In this document: positions 44,697-56,275 of the stretch, in pieces
How the letters are laid out: every line of letters starts with the position of its first letter
How positions within the stretch are numbered: position 1 is the first letter of the stretch
Assembly: GCA_047967505.1 (NCBI GenBank)
Contig: CM106538.1
Direction: 5' to 3' (one strand)
DNA: 64,000 bases
Source of the DNA: Dipteris shenzhenensis
Lineage: Eukaryota; Polypodiophyta; Polypodiopsida; Gleicheniales
Notes under the pieces: generated by a model
What the model saw: only the letters and a program-made list of their open reading frames with translations
Database searches by the model: none
What the model was told of the DNA's origin: nothing
Made by a program: the position numbers and the translations under genes

Positions 44697-44893
44697 GTTG
44701 AGCCCTTTGAAACTTGCGTCTTTCTCTATTCGAGTTTCAGTTCTTATTCCATGAAGCAAAATAAGTTGGATATCTATAGACGTGAAGAAGGATATATTTT
44801 TGCAGCCTAAAGAAGGGAATTAATTTTTTGAGTTTGTTTTATAGGGGGAGAGTGAGAAAGGAATTTGTATCTTGTTTGTGAAAGGCCACGAGT

Positions 44894-44954
<61 letters not shown>

Positions 44955-45040
44955 GTAATAACATCTTTGGAAGGCCTCACGGGTCTATGAGACAAAATAC
45001 AATCAAGAATCTACCCCACTATGTCTTGGGGCCAACTCAA
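44697..45040. other. Start of LRR intron 9 with (GT)n(GA)n microsatellite
   Basis: No transmembrane or kinase exon found here. (GT)n(GA)n at about 44892-44951 is the reverse complement of the composite microsatellite seen inside the intron-8 LTR. Confidence 0.5.
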
Positions 45041-45514
45041 AGGCATAGAAGTCGTTGACGTGTCACTGTGCTCGATTTGTCTCCTGTGGCACTATCACCT
45101 CCTGCTGTGTGATATGCTACCGTAAGGTCTCTCTTTGTCGCTGCATCTCCATCAAATAGAGGACACTACAGACCTGGTCAGGGAAGTGGATCAGTTGGGA
45201 CAGTGGCCCAAACTCATGTCTCTCCTGAAAGAGAGAGTGGTATTGTCTTCGGATCTCATAGTAGGCGGATAGGAAGTGCTCTTCTGTTTCCACCTCTACC
45301 AGTGTGCAAAACTTGCAAAGCCACTACTCTCTAGACTCATGAGGATGCGGTAGCTCCATGTTGGCACAATGGTGTTGCTACGCCAAGCAATGGGGAAGCT
45401 GTGGCATACTGCATACTTGAACATCTGTGCCAAGATCAGAGCTAAAATCTCATGCCTATGTGCAAAGTGTAGTAGAATGTTATCTCCAGAACCTAGCTTG
45501 TCCCAAAGCTCGCT

Positions 45515-45559
<45 letters not shown>

Positions 45560-46035
45560 TGATTAGTAAGTCTTGGCCAATGGTCTGACCAATTGTGAGG
45601 GTGTGGTACTTTCCGATGTCCATGGGATCCCCTACTTTGTGTGTTGGCACAAATGGTGTTGGTACTCCAAGCTGGGGGGAAGTCGTGGCATATAGCATAC
45701 TTGAACATTTGCACTTTAAGTTGGGCCAAGACCTTCTGTCCATGTGCAAAATGCCTATTCCGCAACGCCTCATGGTCCTGGGCTCTTCGGTTGTGGAGCC
45801 AACTCAGTGCAGCTCACACATTTTTTGTAGTGAACAAGATGGATGTGGCGGGCTTGCACAAAGAGGACATATTAGGTGGTGCATGGATCAGAGACCTCGA
45901 AGAGGGATTCCGCATGTGTGTGCTAGATATCCGGATTTATGATGGGATAGGTGAATTTCCCTCTAGAGAATCCCCCATGCAACAGTTGGGTCACCTCCTT
46001 GAAAAGATTGAATCACCTCATCATAGTTCCTAGGA
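45041..46035 (-). pseudogene. LINE fragment with duplicated RT segment
   Basis: Minus strand: a zinc-binding-like CKFCTLVEVETEEHFLSAYY segment (about 45210-45320), then two copies of a reverse-transcriptase segment, LAQMFKYAVCHSFPIAW (about 45370-45440) and LKVQMFKYAICHDFPPAW (about 45650-45720). The second continues into PTHKVGDPMDIGKYHTL, the P.hK.GDP...Y motif of LINE polymerases. A (CT)n tract at 45518-45558 lies between the copies. A plus frame at 45641-46033 overlaps but shows no known domain. Boundaries unknown. Confidence 0.5.
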
Positions 46036-46059
46036 GTTTTGGAAACGGGGAAACAAAAA

Positions 46060-46610
46060 CAGGCAGGAAACGGTGTTTTTTTGTTTCGGCCACCCAAAGA
46101 AACGGAGTTTCGGATTTTAAGGTTAATAAAAAATATAATATATATATATATAATTATTATCAATACATATGTCATACAACAAGGCCTGAGAGGACAATAA
46201 GGAGGAGAGGAGAGGGCAAGGGCTGAGGAGAGCAAGGAGAAGAGGGCAAGGGCTGAGGAGAGCAAGGAGGAGAGGAGAGGAGAGCAAGGAGAGGTTGGAG
46301 AGGAGAGCAAGGGGGAGAGGAGATGGCAAGGAGGAGAAGAGAGGAGAGCAAGGAGGAGAGGCTGGAGAGGAGACCAAGGAGGGGTAGCGGGCTGAAAGGA
46401 GGGCTGTAGAATGAAAGGAGAGCAAGAGGAGAGGCTGGACAGGGACATGAAAAACTGCCTTACCCTCCAAGGGAGTTCTTACTTGATGGTTGAGGCGGGT
46501 GTGTGAGCTCAACCCCGGAGGCACTGCAAACCAAAAAAAAAACTGCCCTATCCAAAACACCGTTTCAGGTTTCAGAAATGGCGAACCGTTTCGGGTGCCC
46601 TAAAACGGCG
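46060..46610. mobile_element. Small inverted-repeat element with GA-rich core
   Basis: GAAACGGTGTTT (about 46067) faces AAACACCGTTTC (about 46554), and longer flanks (GTTTCGG..ACCC / CGGGTGCCC..AAAC) match imperfectly, giving a ~540-bp MITE-like unit. The core 46195-46440 is a GA-rich minisatellite built from GAGAGGAGAGCAAGGAG. No coding capacity. Target duplication not identified. Confidence 0.5.
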
Positions 46611-47699
46611 TTTGTGGGCATTATGCACCTCATCCATTCTATTCGAGATCAAACCCTTCCTCTAAGGTGTGTGAGACGACGTGAGGTTTGTTGTGCCTCG
46701 GGCGTCGTCAGATGTCCCAAAGCTCGCTCTCGTATGAGGTGAGATCTCATCTCTTTGCACTCATCATCAAACCATGGGTTCTGTGGCATCTTCCTAGTAG
46801 GGGAAACCATGGGTTCTGTGGCATCTTCCTAGTAGGAGGGCATGTTGCGGATTGAGTCATGGGTATTGACCTGGGGTGGCATCTTAAACCACTGATACAA
46901 GAGTGTCCAAGGCATGGGCGAGGTGTGACTATAATGCGTGCAATGTTGTTCCATAAACATCATGTTTCTCAAGCAAGATGGGCAATTATGCCTCCTCTCA
47001 AGCAATCATTCATGATGGACTTGATCTCCATTGGCCAAGTTGCTATGGGTGGCGCTGTTCATGATTTGTCTCACAAAATACCTTGCCACACGTACATTAG
47101 AACAAAAACAGCAAATGATCTATTCCCAAACATAACATGGACCAAATATTTCACCCTAAAGGCCCTAGCCCAAGGAATCTCTCTCCTTCAAAACCCTTTC
47201 ACCTGAAGCCACCCTTGGTTTAATGCAAAGTGCTCAACCTTCTCACAACAACACAGTTGATGCACGTCTGATGCATGGATCTTTATCAAGATCTCATTTG
47301 GGCGTCTTTATTCACAATAGGTTCCCTCATTTTTTTTTTCCTCCAAAGTTTTATGCATTCTCTTGGATTGCAAGTTGTTTACCGGATCATTTGATTCATA
47401 GTACTTAAGTACAACCCCTGTTGCTAGGTTGGTCTTCAGGCTTAATGTTTGTGCACATGCCCTTGAACTTTGCGAGCAACAACCCTTCCTTGAGGAGTGA
47501 AACATAAGTTCCACTATCATAATGCTTCATTCCCAGCACCCTCTCCTTAAGACATTCAAGGTTGGCTCTTCTACTCGACATGCTTTCTCCATTCCTCCAT
47601 TCCATGAGGCTAGATTTTATGGAGAGGCATCCTTCCTCTCCATTGTAGCAGGGTCCAATTTGGCATACTGCCATGAGTCATATCAGGAAGAAGCAATGG
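46611..47699. other. Decayed sequence left of Gypsy-2
   Basis: A 35-bp tandem duplication (ACCATGGGTTCTGTGGCATC at 46771 and 46806). Frames on both strands (46859-47206, 47405-47674, 47522-47842) lack motifs. It is continuous with 54425 onward once Gypsy-2 is removed, so it may be part of the same older gypsy relic. Confidence 0.4.
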
Positions 47700-48159
47700 T
47701 GTTACGCTCTAGCCGAGGTAGCATGACCTCGGAAGAATCAGTCGACATTTCCCTTAAAGGATCTATCTCTGTAAAATATATGTTTGCGCTTCATGTAAAT
47801 GATCGGGAGGGATTTAATGTCAAGGTCCTAGGTGAGGGTTGATAGCACCAGACTAGGTGGATCTAAGGCTAAGGGCCTAATGCAAAGAATGTGCCTAGGG
47901 GCAAAGGATTTAATGCATCCCAAGAGAGGGGTGAAATGTTGCATTAGGAAGGCCCTATATGGATGACATGTGGCATCTAGATCCATCTAGGGAGATGGGG
48001 CTTGTTGAAGCTTGAGAGAGAAGAGAGTGTGGTTTTTCACGTATGTTTTGATTGGTAATTCTCTGTTTTGCTTGAAAGCTTCAACAAGGTTGGCTGGGTG
48101 GACGAACTCCGGTGCTGCTCCCGTGATCTGTAGTAGGAATAGTTGTATGTTGTGTGACA
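47700..48159 (+). repeat. Gypsy-2 5' LTR
   Basis: 460 bp, TGTTACGCTCTAGCC...GTTGTGTGACA. About 99% identical to 53965-54424, indicating a recent insertion. Confidence 0.95.
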
Positions 48160-48161
48160 TT

Positions 48162-48173
48162 TGGTATCAGAGC
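48162..48173 (+). promoter_or_regulatory. Gypsy-2 primer-binding site
   Basis: TGGTATCAGAGC, complementary to initiator tRNA-Met, two bases after the 5' LTR. Confidence 0.9.
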
Positions 48174-49301
48174 AGGTTGAGTGAGCAAGGGACGGGAGAC
48201 GTTTGTGAAGGGCCTGCGAGGGGACTTGGATCCCTGTAACGACGTGACGTGACCTTAGAAATAAGGTGACAGTTGGTATCATCACGCACGTTGACGAACT
48301 TGAAGGTTGGCTGGCCGACGAGCAGTAACGGGCTAATGGCGCATGCAAGCGCTCACAAGCTGGATGTTTGGCATCGCGGGAGCTATGTGATTGGCCCAAG
48401 GATCAGCCTTGGCCCGTCGCGTGGGCAGGGATTCATCTGAAGGTCGCGTGAGCTCGTGAAGGACCTGGTATGCACGTCGTCCGGGGCTTTGGCCAAAACT
48501 GTCGATGCACAGGTTGGTGGCTTGGAAGAGCGTAGCGGGAGTGCTGGTGGCGAATCACCCGAGGGTGACGACGAGAAGGCTGCCGACGAGGTCCGTGAGG
48601 AGCGGCGCTCACGTGGAGGGTTCTGAAGTGATGCAAGTGATTCGACGAAGATAGTCCGTGGGCTGGGAGATATTCGTCGACAGGAACGGATAGTTTAGGG
48701 CGACTGCAGCAAGGTGTTTCGTGGGTCTAACGGAGAATTTGATCGACGCTCATTGTCACATTTCTGCGTCTGTGATAAACAGTCCGTAGGTTGGCGTGGA
48801 CAGCACAATCTGAAGGATACGCGACACCAGAGAAGTCTTTTTACTCATGAGCAGGCAGTACGCAGAGGCTGCAGGATCCAGAGATACCGATTGGACGCAG
48901 AGGCGCAGGACTTAACCAGGGAGCTTTCTTTGATCTCCCTTAGCTTTGTGTTGTTTTTTTTTTTTTCTTCCTTAATTAGCTGGGTGACGCGCTACTTCCA
49001 TAGAAAGGACAGCATGCATGAGGTTTCAGCGTGGCAGTAAGGACGGGTTATGCCTGTGTGGTTCAGTTTGAGTTAATCTGCAGGAATCTCCCTAGTATAG
49101 GGAAAAGCGGGATTTGGATATATGCCTGTGTCAAATGCGTAGTTAGTGTGCATGTCAAATTGCAGGTATTCCCTAGTATAGGGAATTGTGTTCAGAGTGT
49201 TAGTACACTGAATTGTGTCAGCCTGTGATTACAGTGTTCTAGGGGTGTTGAAAAAAAAAAAAAAAAAAAAAAACCCCAAGACAAAACACCTATTGAATTA
49301 A
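48174..49301 (+). other. Gypsy-2 untranslated leader
   Basis: A 1.1-kb leader between primer-binding site and gag. Frames inside it have no motifs. GAATCTCCCTAGTATAGGGAA-like sequence occurs near 49083 and again near 49168. A run of about 23 A residues lies at 49251-49273, just before gag. Confidence 0.6.
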
Positions 49302-50524
49302 ATGGAAGCAGAAGAAGGGGCTTCCAGGAGGGACCCTGGTGAATCAGGAGTCCGGCCGACCCAGCAGGGATCGCGCCCAGTAGCTCATACTTTATCTGGC
49401 AGGATTGCATTGTTGGAGGATGCCTTGCAGCAGTTGTTAGCGCAGCAATTACAAGCCAATGCAGGGCAGTCCGAGCTTAGGAGAGTGATACATAGTATGT
49501 CTGCCAGACCTTCTCGAGAGGAAAAGGGAAAGGCCCCAATGGAACCGGAGTCTAGCGTTCATTCGAGCCTAGGAAGGCTAAAGTGCCGAATATTGCAAAT
49601 TACAGACCGGAGAAGTATTCTGGTCGGATGAACGACCGTAGCTCCGATGTCATTGAGACCTGGTTACACAAATGGGACGAGGCGCTCGCCATTTGTGAGA
49701 TCAGAAATGACATCAAAAAGATCCGCGAGGCCACCCATATGTTTAGTGAGGCAGCGGATCGGTGGTGGATTAAGCAACAAAAAGATGGCATAGCATCCAC
49801 TACCTGGGAGGGGTTTAAGAGAGAGTTCAGGAAACACTTCTTACCTCCTGACGAAGCATCCCGAGCTTGGGACCAATATAGGAACCTTCGTCAGAGAAAT
49901 TTATCAGTGGCAGAATACACTGATAAGTTTCGAGAGAGTGTAATGAAGGTTGACGAACCCCTGCCTCAATCAATCCAAGTGAAAGATTTCATATTTGGAT
50001 TGAATGACCGAATAAAAATGGAAGTTCGGGCTAAGTACGCGAACACGCTAGATGATGCAATAGCTATAGCCCTGAACTACGAGGATGCCAAGGGCAGCAA
50101 GCCAAGTGGGTTTGCACAGGTCGGAACCCAGTATGGGTATCCAAAAAAATCTGGGTTTAAGAAGAAGTGGGCTAGCAGAGGGAGTGGTTCGCAGCCGAGT
50201 GGTCAAGCCAAGCAGGCGAGACTGGCTGAAACTCCTAAACCAAGTACCACCATTGGAGTGAAGAGGAAAGTAACTCCAATGGCAGCCCGGGCTTGGTCTA
50301 AATCTCCCTTGAATCCAGAACAGCGGGAAAAAGCGAGGAGAGAAGGCTTATGCTTTGGTTGCCTTCAACCTCATCAGTGGAGAGATTGTCCACGTAATAA
50401 AGATGGTGATCTCAGAGTGCGACGTGGAGATGCAGGGAAGTCCCAGAGCGGAAGAAATGCAGATTCAGCTAGCGGGATCTTCTCAGAGGTTAGTACCTTG
50501 TTTGTTCTGTGTGTCTGTTACTAA
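49302..50524 (+). pseudogene. Gypsy-2 gag (capsid/nucleocapsid), frameshifted
   Basis: The first frame (49302-49631, MEAEEGASRRDPGESG) includes a coiled-coil-like LLEDALQQLLAQQLQ. A frameshift near 49580 moves to the frame 49583-50524, with the retrotransposon gag core (ADRWWIKQQKDG, WEGFKREFRKHFLPP, YRNLRQRNLSVAEY). The zinc knuckle CFGCLQPHQWRDC is CX2CX3HX4C, one residue short of the usual CX2CX4HX4C. It would package element RNA into particles. Confidence 0.85.
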
Positions 50525-50902
50525 GTTAGTGACGAGTGCACCTGATAACATCCTATCTAAGCCCGCAACAACGGGGTATACAGCCTTCAATGATACGGAG
50601 TTAATTAAAATGAAAGAGCAAGTGGCCAGTCATGATGTCATTGTGTTGTTTGACTCAGCGTCAACCCACAATGTGATTAACTCCAAGCTCGTGAAGAGGC
50701 TGAAACTAAAGACCAGTCCATCTGACTATGCGTACACAGTCAGGATGGCAGATGGAAGTTCAACTGAAGTATGGGACCAAAGGGTACCCAGTTAGAGCTT
50801 CGGATTCAGGACTATGCTGAGAAGCTTGATTTTGAAATAACCAAGCTTGCTCATGCGGATATAGCCCTGGGAATGGCGTGGCATTCTAGGAATATCAATT
50901 CA
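50525..50902 (+). pseudogene. Gypsy-2 aspartic protease, broken
   Basis: The frame 50355-50795 contains VIVLFDSASTHNVINSKLV, the protease active-site region. The expected DSG reads DSA here. A frameshift or stop follows at 50793-50795 and again before 50905, so the polyprotein is interrupted. Confidence 0.7.
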
Positions 50903-50904
50903 AG

Positions 50905-53341
50905 ATGAATGATGTGCTTTATGTCTTGCGAGGTGAAAGAGATATACCTCAGGGACCGTTGGTCTCCGTGATGGAAATCAGAAAGGCTCAAGTAGAGTTT
51001 TTGTACCTTTGCACAGCATCGGTAGAGTCGATGGATGATTCTTCGACTAGCACTGATGTTACGCAAAGTGGTGAGATGGCCAAGCTGGCTAATCTTATAA
51101 CAGAGGAGTTCTCTGAATGTTTTAGGGATGAACTACCTTATGGGTTACCTCCAGAGCGGAAAGTTCAGCATAAGATTGAACTGATCCCGGGGGGCAGAAC
51201 CTGTAAATAGACCTCCCTATAGAATGAGTTTTACTGAAGAAGCGGAGGTGCGTAGACAATTGGAAGAATACCTCAAGTTGGGGCAGATTCAACCAAGTTT
51301 CTCACCTTTTGCTTCACCAGTGATATTAAAGAGGAAAAAGGATGATACGTTTCGCCTCTGTATAGATTACAGAGCATTAAATAATATCACTGTTAAACAC
51401 AGGTATCCGATGGCTCGGATTGATGATTTGCTAGATGCATTACATGGAGCCGTGATTTTCAGCAAGATAGATCTTAAGTGCGGCTATCATCAGATCCGGA
51501 TTAGAGCTGAGGATGTGCATAAAACCGCTTTTAGAAGCAGGTTTGGTCATTATGAGTTTTTGGTAATGCCCTTCGGACTTACCAATGCTCCAGCGACCTT
51601 CGTCATGCTTATGAACGATTTACTACGTCCGTATATCGGAAAGTTCGTAGTACATTTTATTGACGATATCCTAATATTCAGTAAAAGTGTTACTGAGCAT
51701 CGTGAACACTTAAGGATAGTGTTCAGTACTTTGACGAAAGCCAGTCTTTACGTGAATAAAAAGAAAACTATACTGTGTATGGTTAGGCTTGAGTATTTAG
51801 GGTTCATAATTACTCCACAGGGGGTAGAAATGGATCCGAAGAAAGTGGCTGCGATACTAACTTGGCCAATCCCTCAGAGTCTGACCGCGTTGCGATCATT
51901 CTTGGGATTTGTTCAGTTTTATAGAAGACATATCAAAGGATATTCCAGAATAGTATCGCCATTAACTGATCTGACCTCAGATAAAGTACCTTTTATTTGG
52001 GGACAGAATCAACAGGAAAGTTTTAACACCATAAAACAAGCTGTGGTCTCAGGACCCGTGTTAAAAATAGTTGATCCCCAGAAACCGTTGTTCCTAGAAA
52101 CCGATGCAAGTGGCATTGCGGTAGGAGCAGTCCTCCTTCAAGAGCGAAGGCCAGTAGCCTTTGAAAGCAAGAAGCTTTCTCCCTCTCAAAGGAATTGGCC
52201 AACTCATGAATTGGAGTTGTATGTTGTTATCCATGCTTTGAAAACATGGAGGCATTATCTGTATGCTTCAGAGTTTTATGTGGATGTGGATCATGATACT
52301 CTGAAACATTTTTGTAAACAGCCTGACTTGAGGGGCCGCCAAGCTAGGTGGGCAGAGCTCATGCAGGAGTTTAATCTAACGATTCGGTACCGAAGAGGAA
52401 AAGACAATAAGGTTGCTGATGCGTTGTCTCGCATTATGCACAACCTGAGTTTCACGGTATTAGAGAGTGCTCTAATGACTGAGATAAGAGAAACTCAAAA
52501 GGTGGACGAGTTTGTCCAGAGCTTATGGCCTAAGGCTCATGTGTTAAAACCCGGGGAAAGTCAAAAGGATGACCTGGCATCCAGAAAAGGCCAAACTTAT
52601 GCGAGATATACCATAAGGGATGGTATGCTAGTTAGAAATGGCAAGGTTGTACTACCTGGTCAGAATGATCTCAGGCAGAGAGTCATTCGACAATGCCATG
52701 ATAGCCCGTGTGCGGGACATCCAGGTGTCGAGAAGACCTATGATCTCGTGAAACAAGATTTCTTTTGGCCAAAGATGAAAAAGCATATTCATGAATATGT
52801 GACACGGTGTTTCTCGTGTCAGGTAAGTAAGGCCGAGCGGGTGAAGCCACCCGGACTTTTACAGCCCTTGGAAATACCACTAAGTAAGTGGGAGAGCATT
52901 TCCATGGATTTTATTGTAGGGCTACCTGCAACACAAGGAGGATATAATTCTATCCTTGTAGTGGTTGATCGTCTAACCAAGATGGCTCACTTCATTCCGA
53001 CTAGAGAGTCTGTTAGTGCCCCGCAAGTGGCGGATTTGTTCATTAGACATATATTTCGTCTGCATGGATTGCCTAAATCCATAGTGTCAGACAGAGATGT
53101 CAGATTTACCGGTCATTTTTGGACAGCGGTATTTGAGACACTAAGGACGGAGTTGGGGATGAGTAGTGGGGATCATCCTGAGACGGATGGTCAGACGGAG
53201 AGAGTCAACCAGACTTTAGAGGATATGCTGAGGGCATATGTGTCATTGAGGCAACATACATGGGACAATGGTTGCCATTGTTGGAGTTTGCCTACAATGA
53301 TAGGAAGCATTCATCTACTGGGTTCAGTCCGTTTGAGCTGA
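50905..53341 (+). pseudogene. Gypsy-2 RT, RNase H and integrase, frameshifted
   Basis: A short linker frame (50905-51210) shifts near 51205 into a 705-codon frame 51224-53341. [24 protein letters not shown], and the catalytic box FIDD (usual YxDD). RNase H: ETDASGIAVGAVL with later D..TL and ADALSR. Integrase: zinc motif H...H...CFSC, then catalytic DFI, SDRD and the glutamate of GQTERVNQ. A frameshift near 53260 separates the integrase end. These enzymes copy element RNA and insert the DNA. Confidence 0.92.
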
Positions 53342-53952
53342 ACTATGGTTATAGACCAGCCAATCCGACTATAGTTGGAGTACCTCAGAAAGTGCCTAGT
53401 GCCGCGAACTTTGTAGTTCAGATGCGGGAGATGCTAGCACTTGCGAGAGCTAATATCCGTCAGGCTATGGATAGAGCCAAGGTGTATGCGGATGAAAATC
53501 GGTCTATAAGAGTATTTGAAGAAGGAGAAAAAGTTTTTCTCAGAATTCCTTCGCACTCGAAGTCGTTGACTTCAGGAGAGTGTGCTAAATTATCACCTCG
53601 ATATTGTGGGCCGTGGTTAATTCTAAAGAGAATAGGCAGTGTAGCCTATAAATTAGAATTGCCACAGGGGTGTAAGGTGCACCCGGTTTTTCATGTTTCA
53701 CGTTTAAAGAAATTTTTACATACTGGTGACTCACTAATCGAAGGTGTGGTTTTGTTTCAGGAGATAGAGGATATTGCAAGACGCAAACCAACAAGAATCT
53801 TGGACCGAGGAACAATGCAAATACGAAATCGGAAGATACCCACGGTGTTGGTTGCATGGCATGGTCAGCCTCTATCCGAAGCTACCTGGGAATCCGTATA
53901 TCAGTTGCGGAGAGTGTTCCCAGACTTTATGATCGAGGACGCTGATGTCTGA
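53260..53952 (+). pseudogene. Gypsy-2 integrase C-terminus and chromodomain
   Basis: Frame-shifted continuation: LLEFAYNDRKHSSTGFSPFEL, the GPWLILKRIG...YKLELP SH3-like part, VHPVFHVSRLKKF, and an end with PTRILDRG...VLVAWHGQPLSEATWES, the chromodomain pattern that may steer insertion towards particular chromatin. Ends at TGA 53950-53952. Confidence 0.9.
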
Positions 53953-53964
53953 AGAGGGAAGGAA
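53951..53964 (+). promoter_or_regulatory. Gypsy-2 polypurine tract
   Basis: GAAGAGGGAAGGAA directly before the 3' LTR. Primes plus-strand DNA synthesis. Confidence 0.85.
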
Positions 53965-54424
53965 TGTTACGCTCTAGCCGAGGTAGCATGACCTCGGAAG
54001 AATCAGTCGACATTTCCCTTAAAGGATCTATCTCTGTAAAATATATGTTTGCGCTTCATGTAAATGATCGGGAGGGATTTAATGTCAAGGTCCTAGGTGA
54101 GGGTTGATAGCACCAGACTAGGTGGATCTAAGGCTAAGGGCCTAATGCAAAGAATGTGCCTAGGGGCAAAGGATTTAATGCATCCCAAGAGAGGGGTGAA
54201 ATGTTGCATTAGGAAGGCCCTATATGGATGACATGTGGCATCTAGATCCATCTAGGGAGATGGGGCTTGTTGAAGCTTGAGAGAGAAGAGAGAGTGGTTT
54301 TTCACGTATGTTCTGATTGGTAATTCTCTGTTTTGCTTGAAAGCTTCAACAAGGTTGGCTGGGTGGATGAACTCCGGTGCTGCTCCCGTGATCTGTAGTA
54401 GGAATAGTTGTATGTTGTGTGACA
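53965..54424 (+). repeat. Gypsy-2 3' LTR
   Basis: 460 bp, same ends as the 5' copy and followed by the AATGG target duplication. Confidence 0.95.
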
Positions 54425-55775
54425 AATGGCTTCTACTCGATCTCCAACACATCATCTAGATAATCCATGCACAAGAGATCAGGGTTTATATTCTCTTCCT
54501 ATACAACAATGCATGGTTTGATTCAAGCAATCTACGTGAACTTTCAAATCCACGGGTTCTTCATCAAAGGGTTTATGCACATCTATTTTACAAATAGCAA
54601 TGGCCTTATTGCCTTGAAAAACCTCACATTTGTTAAAATCTACATCTAGAACATACGCGCTAATATAGAAATTGAAACAAGCCCCCACCCCCCTTGAGAA
54701 GAAAGGCAAGATAGTTGTTTCTTACATCAACCATGTGCATATTTCCTCCGTCAATTTGAAGAATTCCCTTGCTACATGGTTATCTATCTATGAGAATTTA
54801 CCCACAACATCCTTGTCCTTGTCCTAGTAACATAGGTTTTTGCATGCTTTAGAGTGACTTCTTTGGTGGAATATGTGCTCATACTAAAGTCAAACGTCCA
54901 AAAGGCTTGGCATTCCTCTATGGGACATAGGTCAAGCAACTTGCACTCAAGATTCAACTACATATTGACACACTAAGCTTAAATGTCATGCCACTTGTTT
55001 GTTATGATGCCATTCTTGGACAACGTTGTTGTAATGATTCTAACCATTTGATTTTTTTCCGAAGACATTACATCCAATTTGTTCACAAAAGACAACTTCT
55101 AGAGTTAATAGATACATAAGATGCTCTTTCAATAAGCATCGTGTTCATAAAAAGAAAGAAATTATGGTATTTCATTTGGTAATGGGATTTGGCAAAGCAC
55201 CTATGTATTTGCATTGGCCTTTCTTCCTTACTTATGTGAATAATTTTCAAATGAGCTAGGAGTTGAGCTACTTCTCATCAATTAGGGGACCATGCTTATG
55301 CTTTTGATGGTACAAGGCTCAACCTCCTTGTCGGGTTTCCCTGTTACAATCTTAGAAAATCCAAAAGAGTACAAAGTTGCACAACCACGATCGTACTTGA
55401 TCAAGTTGGAATCCGTTTGTGTCTCAAGTACTCGTTAAAAAACATGACTATGCAAACCTATATAGGCTATTTTGATTTAAGTAAGCTCAATATCCTAGGT
55501 CTTACATTGATGAACTTTATGTTCCATTGCTTCATTGCTAGTACTTTTCTAAATTGATCTCACATCTGGATATCACCAAATTTGAATATGAGAAAATGAT
55601 GCTTCCACAAAAATATGGTCGCCAAGCATGTCTAGTAATGCATTTTGTGTTAACCAATGTCTTGGTAATCTTTTATGCCATCAATGAATGCCACCTTTGG
55701 CCCTTCCTCAAGAAACTTCTCTTCATCTCTTTAAATGAAAATTCCGTATTCGATGGTACTTGATTGGAAAAATGA
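54425..55775 (+). pseudogene. Older Ty3/gypsy relic split by Gypsy-2
   Basis: Plus strand. Protease tail with MPLVCYDAILGQRCC and YIQFVHKRQLLELI (about 54985-55110). Reverse-transcriptase remnant with KLISHLDITKFEYEK and CLVMHFVLTNVLVIF (about 55550-55670), aligning to the K.DL.SGYHQI and MPFGLTNAP motifs with heavy decay. Stops occur throughout. Confidence 0.6.
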
Positions 55776-56275
55776 CATCTTTAGCATGTCTTTCAATTTC
55801 TACATAACCACTTTCTCTTACATTAATTGTGGAAGATTTGATCTGCACGATCTAGAATATTTGAGCCAATGGTTATTTTGACCAGCCAAAGAATTCAAGT
55901 TGGCAAGCCCACACAACATCCATGATTTTCACTTTTTAGGTTTGACCACAGTAAAGTTTATGAAATCTATAAGACTGATTGAGCCCCTTAAAAGCAATAT
56001 AGCTCTTAATTGGCATGTTGATGGAGCTATAACTGAAGTTACGGTTGACACTTCAAATCCTTACTAGAACAACTCTAATAAAAAGCTTCTTACCATTGTA
56101 CATACCTTCACACATGTACAACGGAAAAAATAGATAAAGACATGCTCTAGTACTAGTCAATCATGAACACTCGACAAGCATGATGGATAGCATTTCTTGG
56201 AAATTTCCACTTGGGAACAAGATGATTGCCTCATGGCATTGTTATAATCCATTAATGCCAATTATTGCCAATTCT
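55776..56275. other. No gene recognised
   Basis: AT-rich sequence between the gypsy relic and a tandem repeat. Possibly further decayed transposon. Nothing supportable. Confidence 0.45.

Larger units (their letters stand above)
47700..54424 (+). mobile_element. Gypsy-2, nearly complete Ty3/gypsy chromovirus
   Basis: A 6725-bp element with 460-bp LTRs differing at about three positions, TSD AATGG on both sides (47695-47699 and 54425-54429), primer-binding site, gag, protease, RT, RNase H, integrase with a C-terminal chromodomain, and a polypurine tract. The order RT-RNase H-integrase is the Ty3/gypsy order, and the chromodomain makes it a chromovirus. Despite the young LTRs the coding region has several frameshifts, so it is not autonomous. 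Confidence 0.95.

Noticed and set aside
46123-46560. Serine/leucine-rich minus-strand frames of 145-161 codons
   Set aside because: They translate the GA-rich minisatellite core of the small inverted-repeat element.
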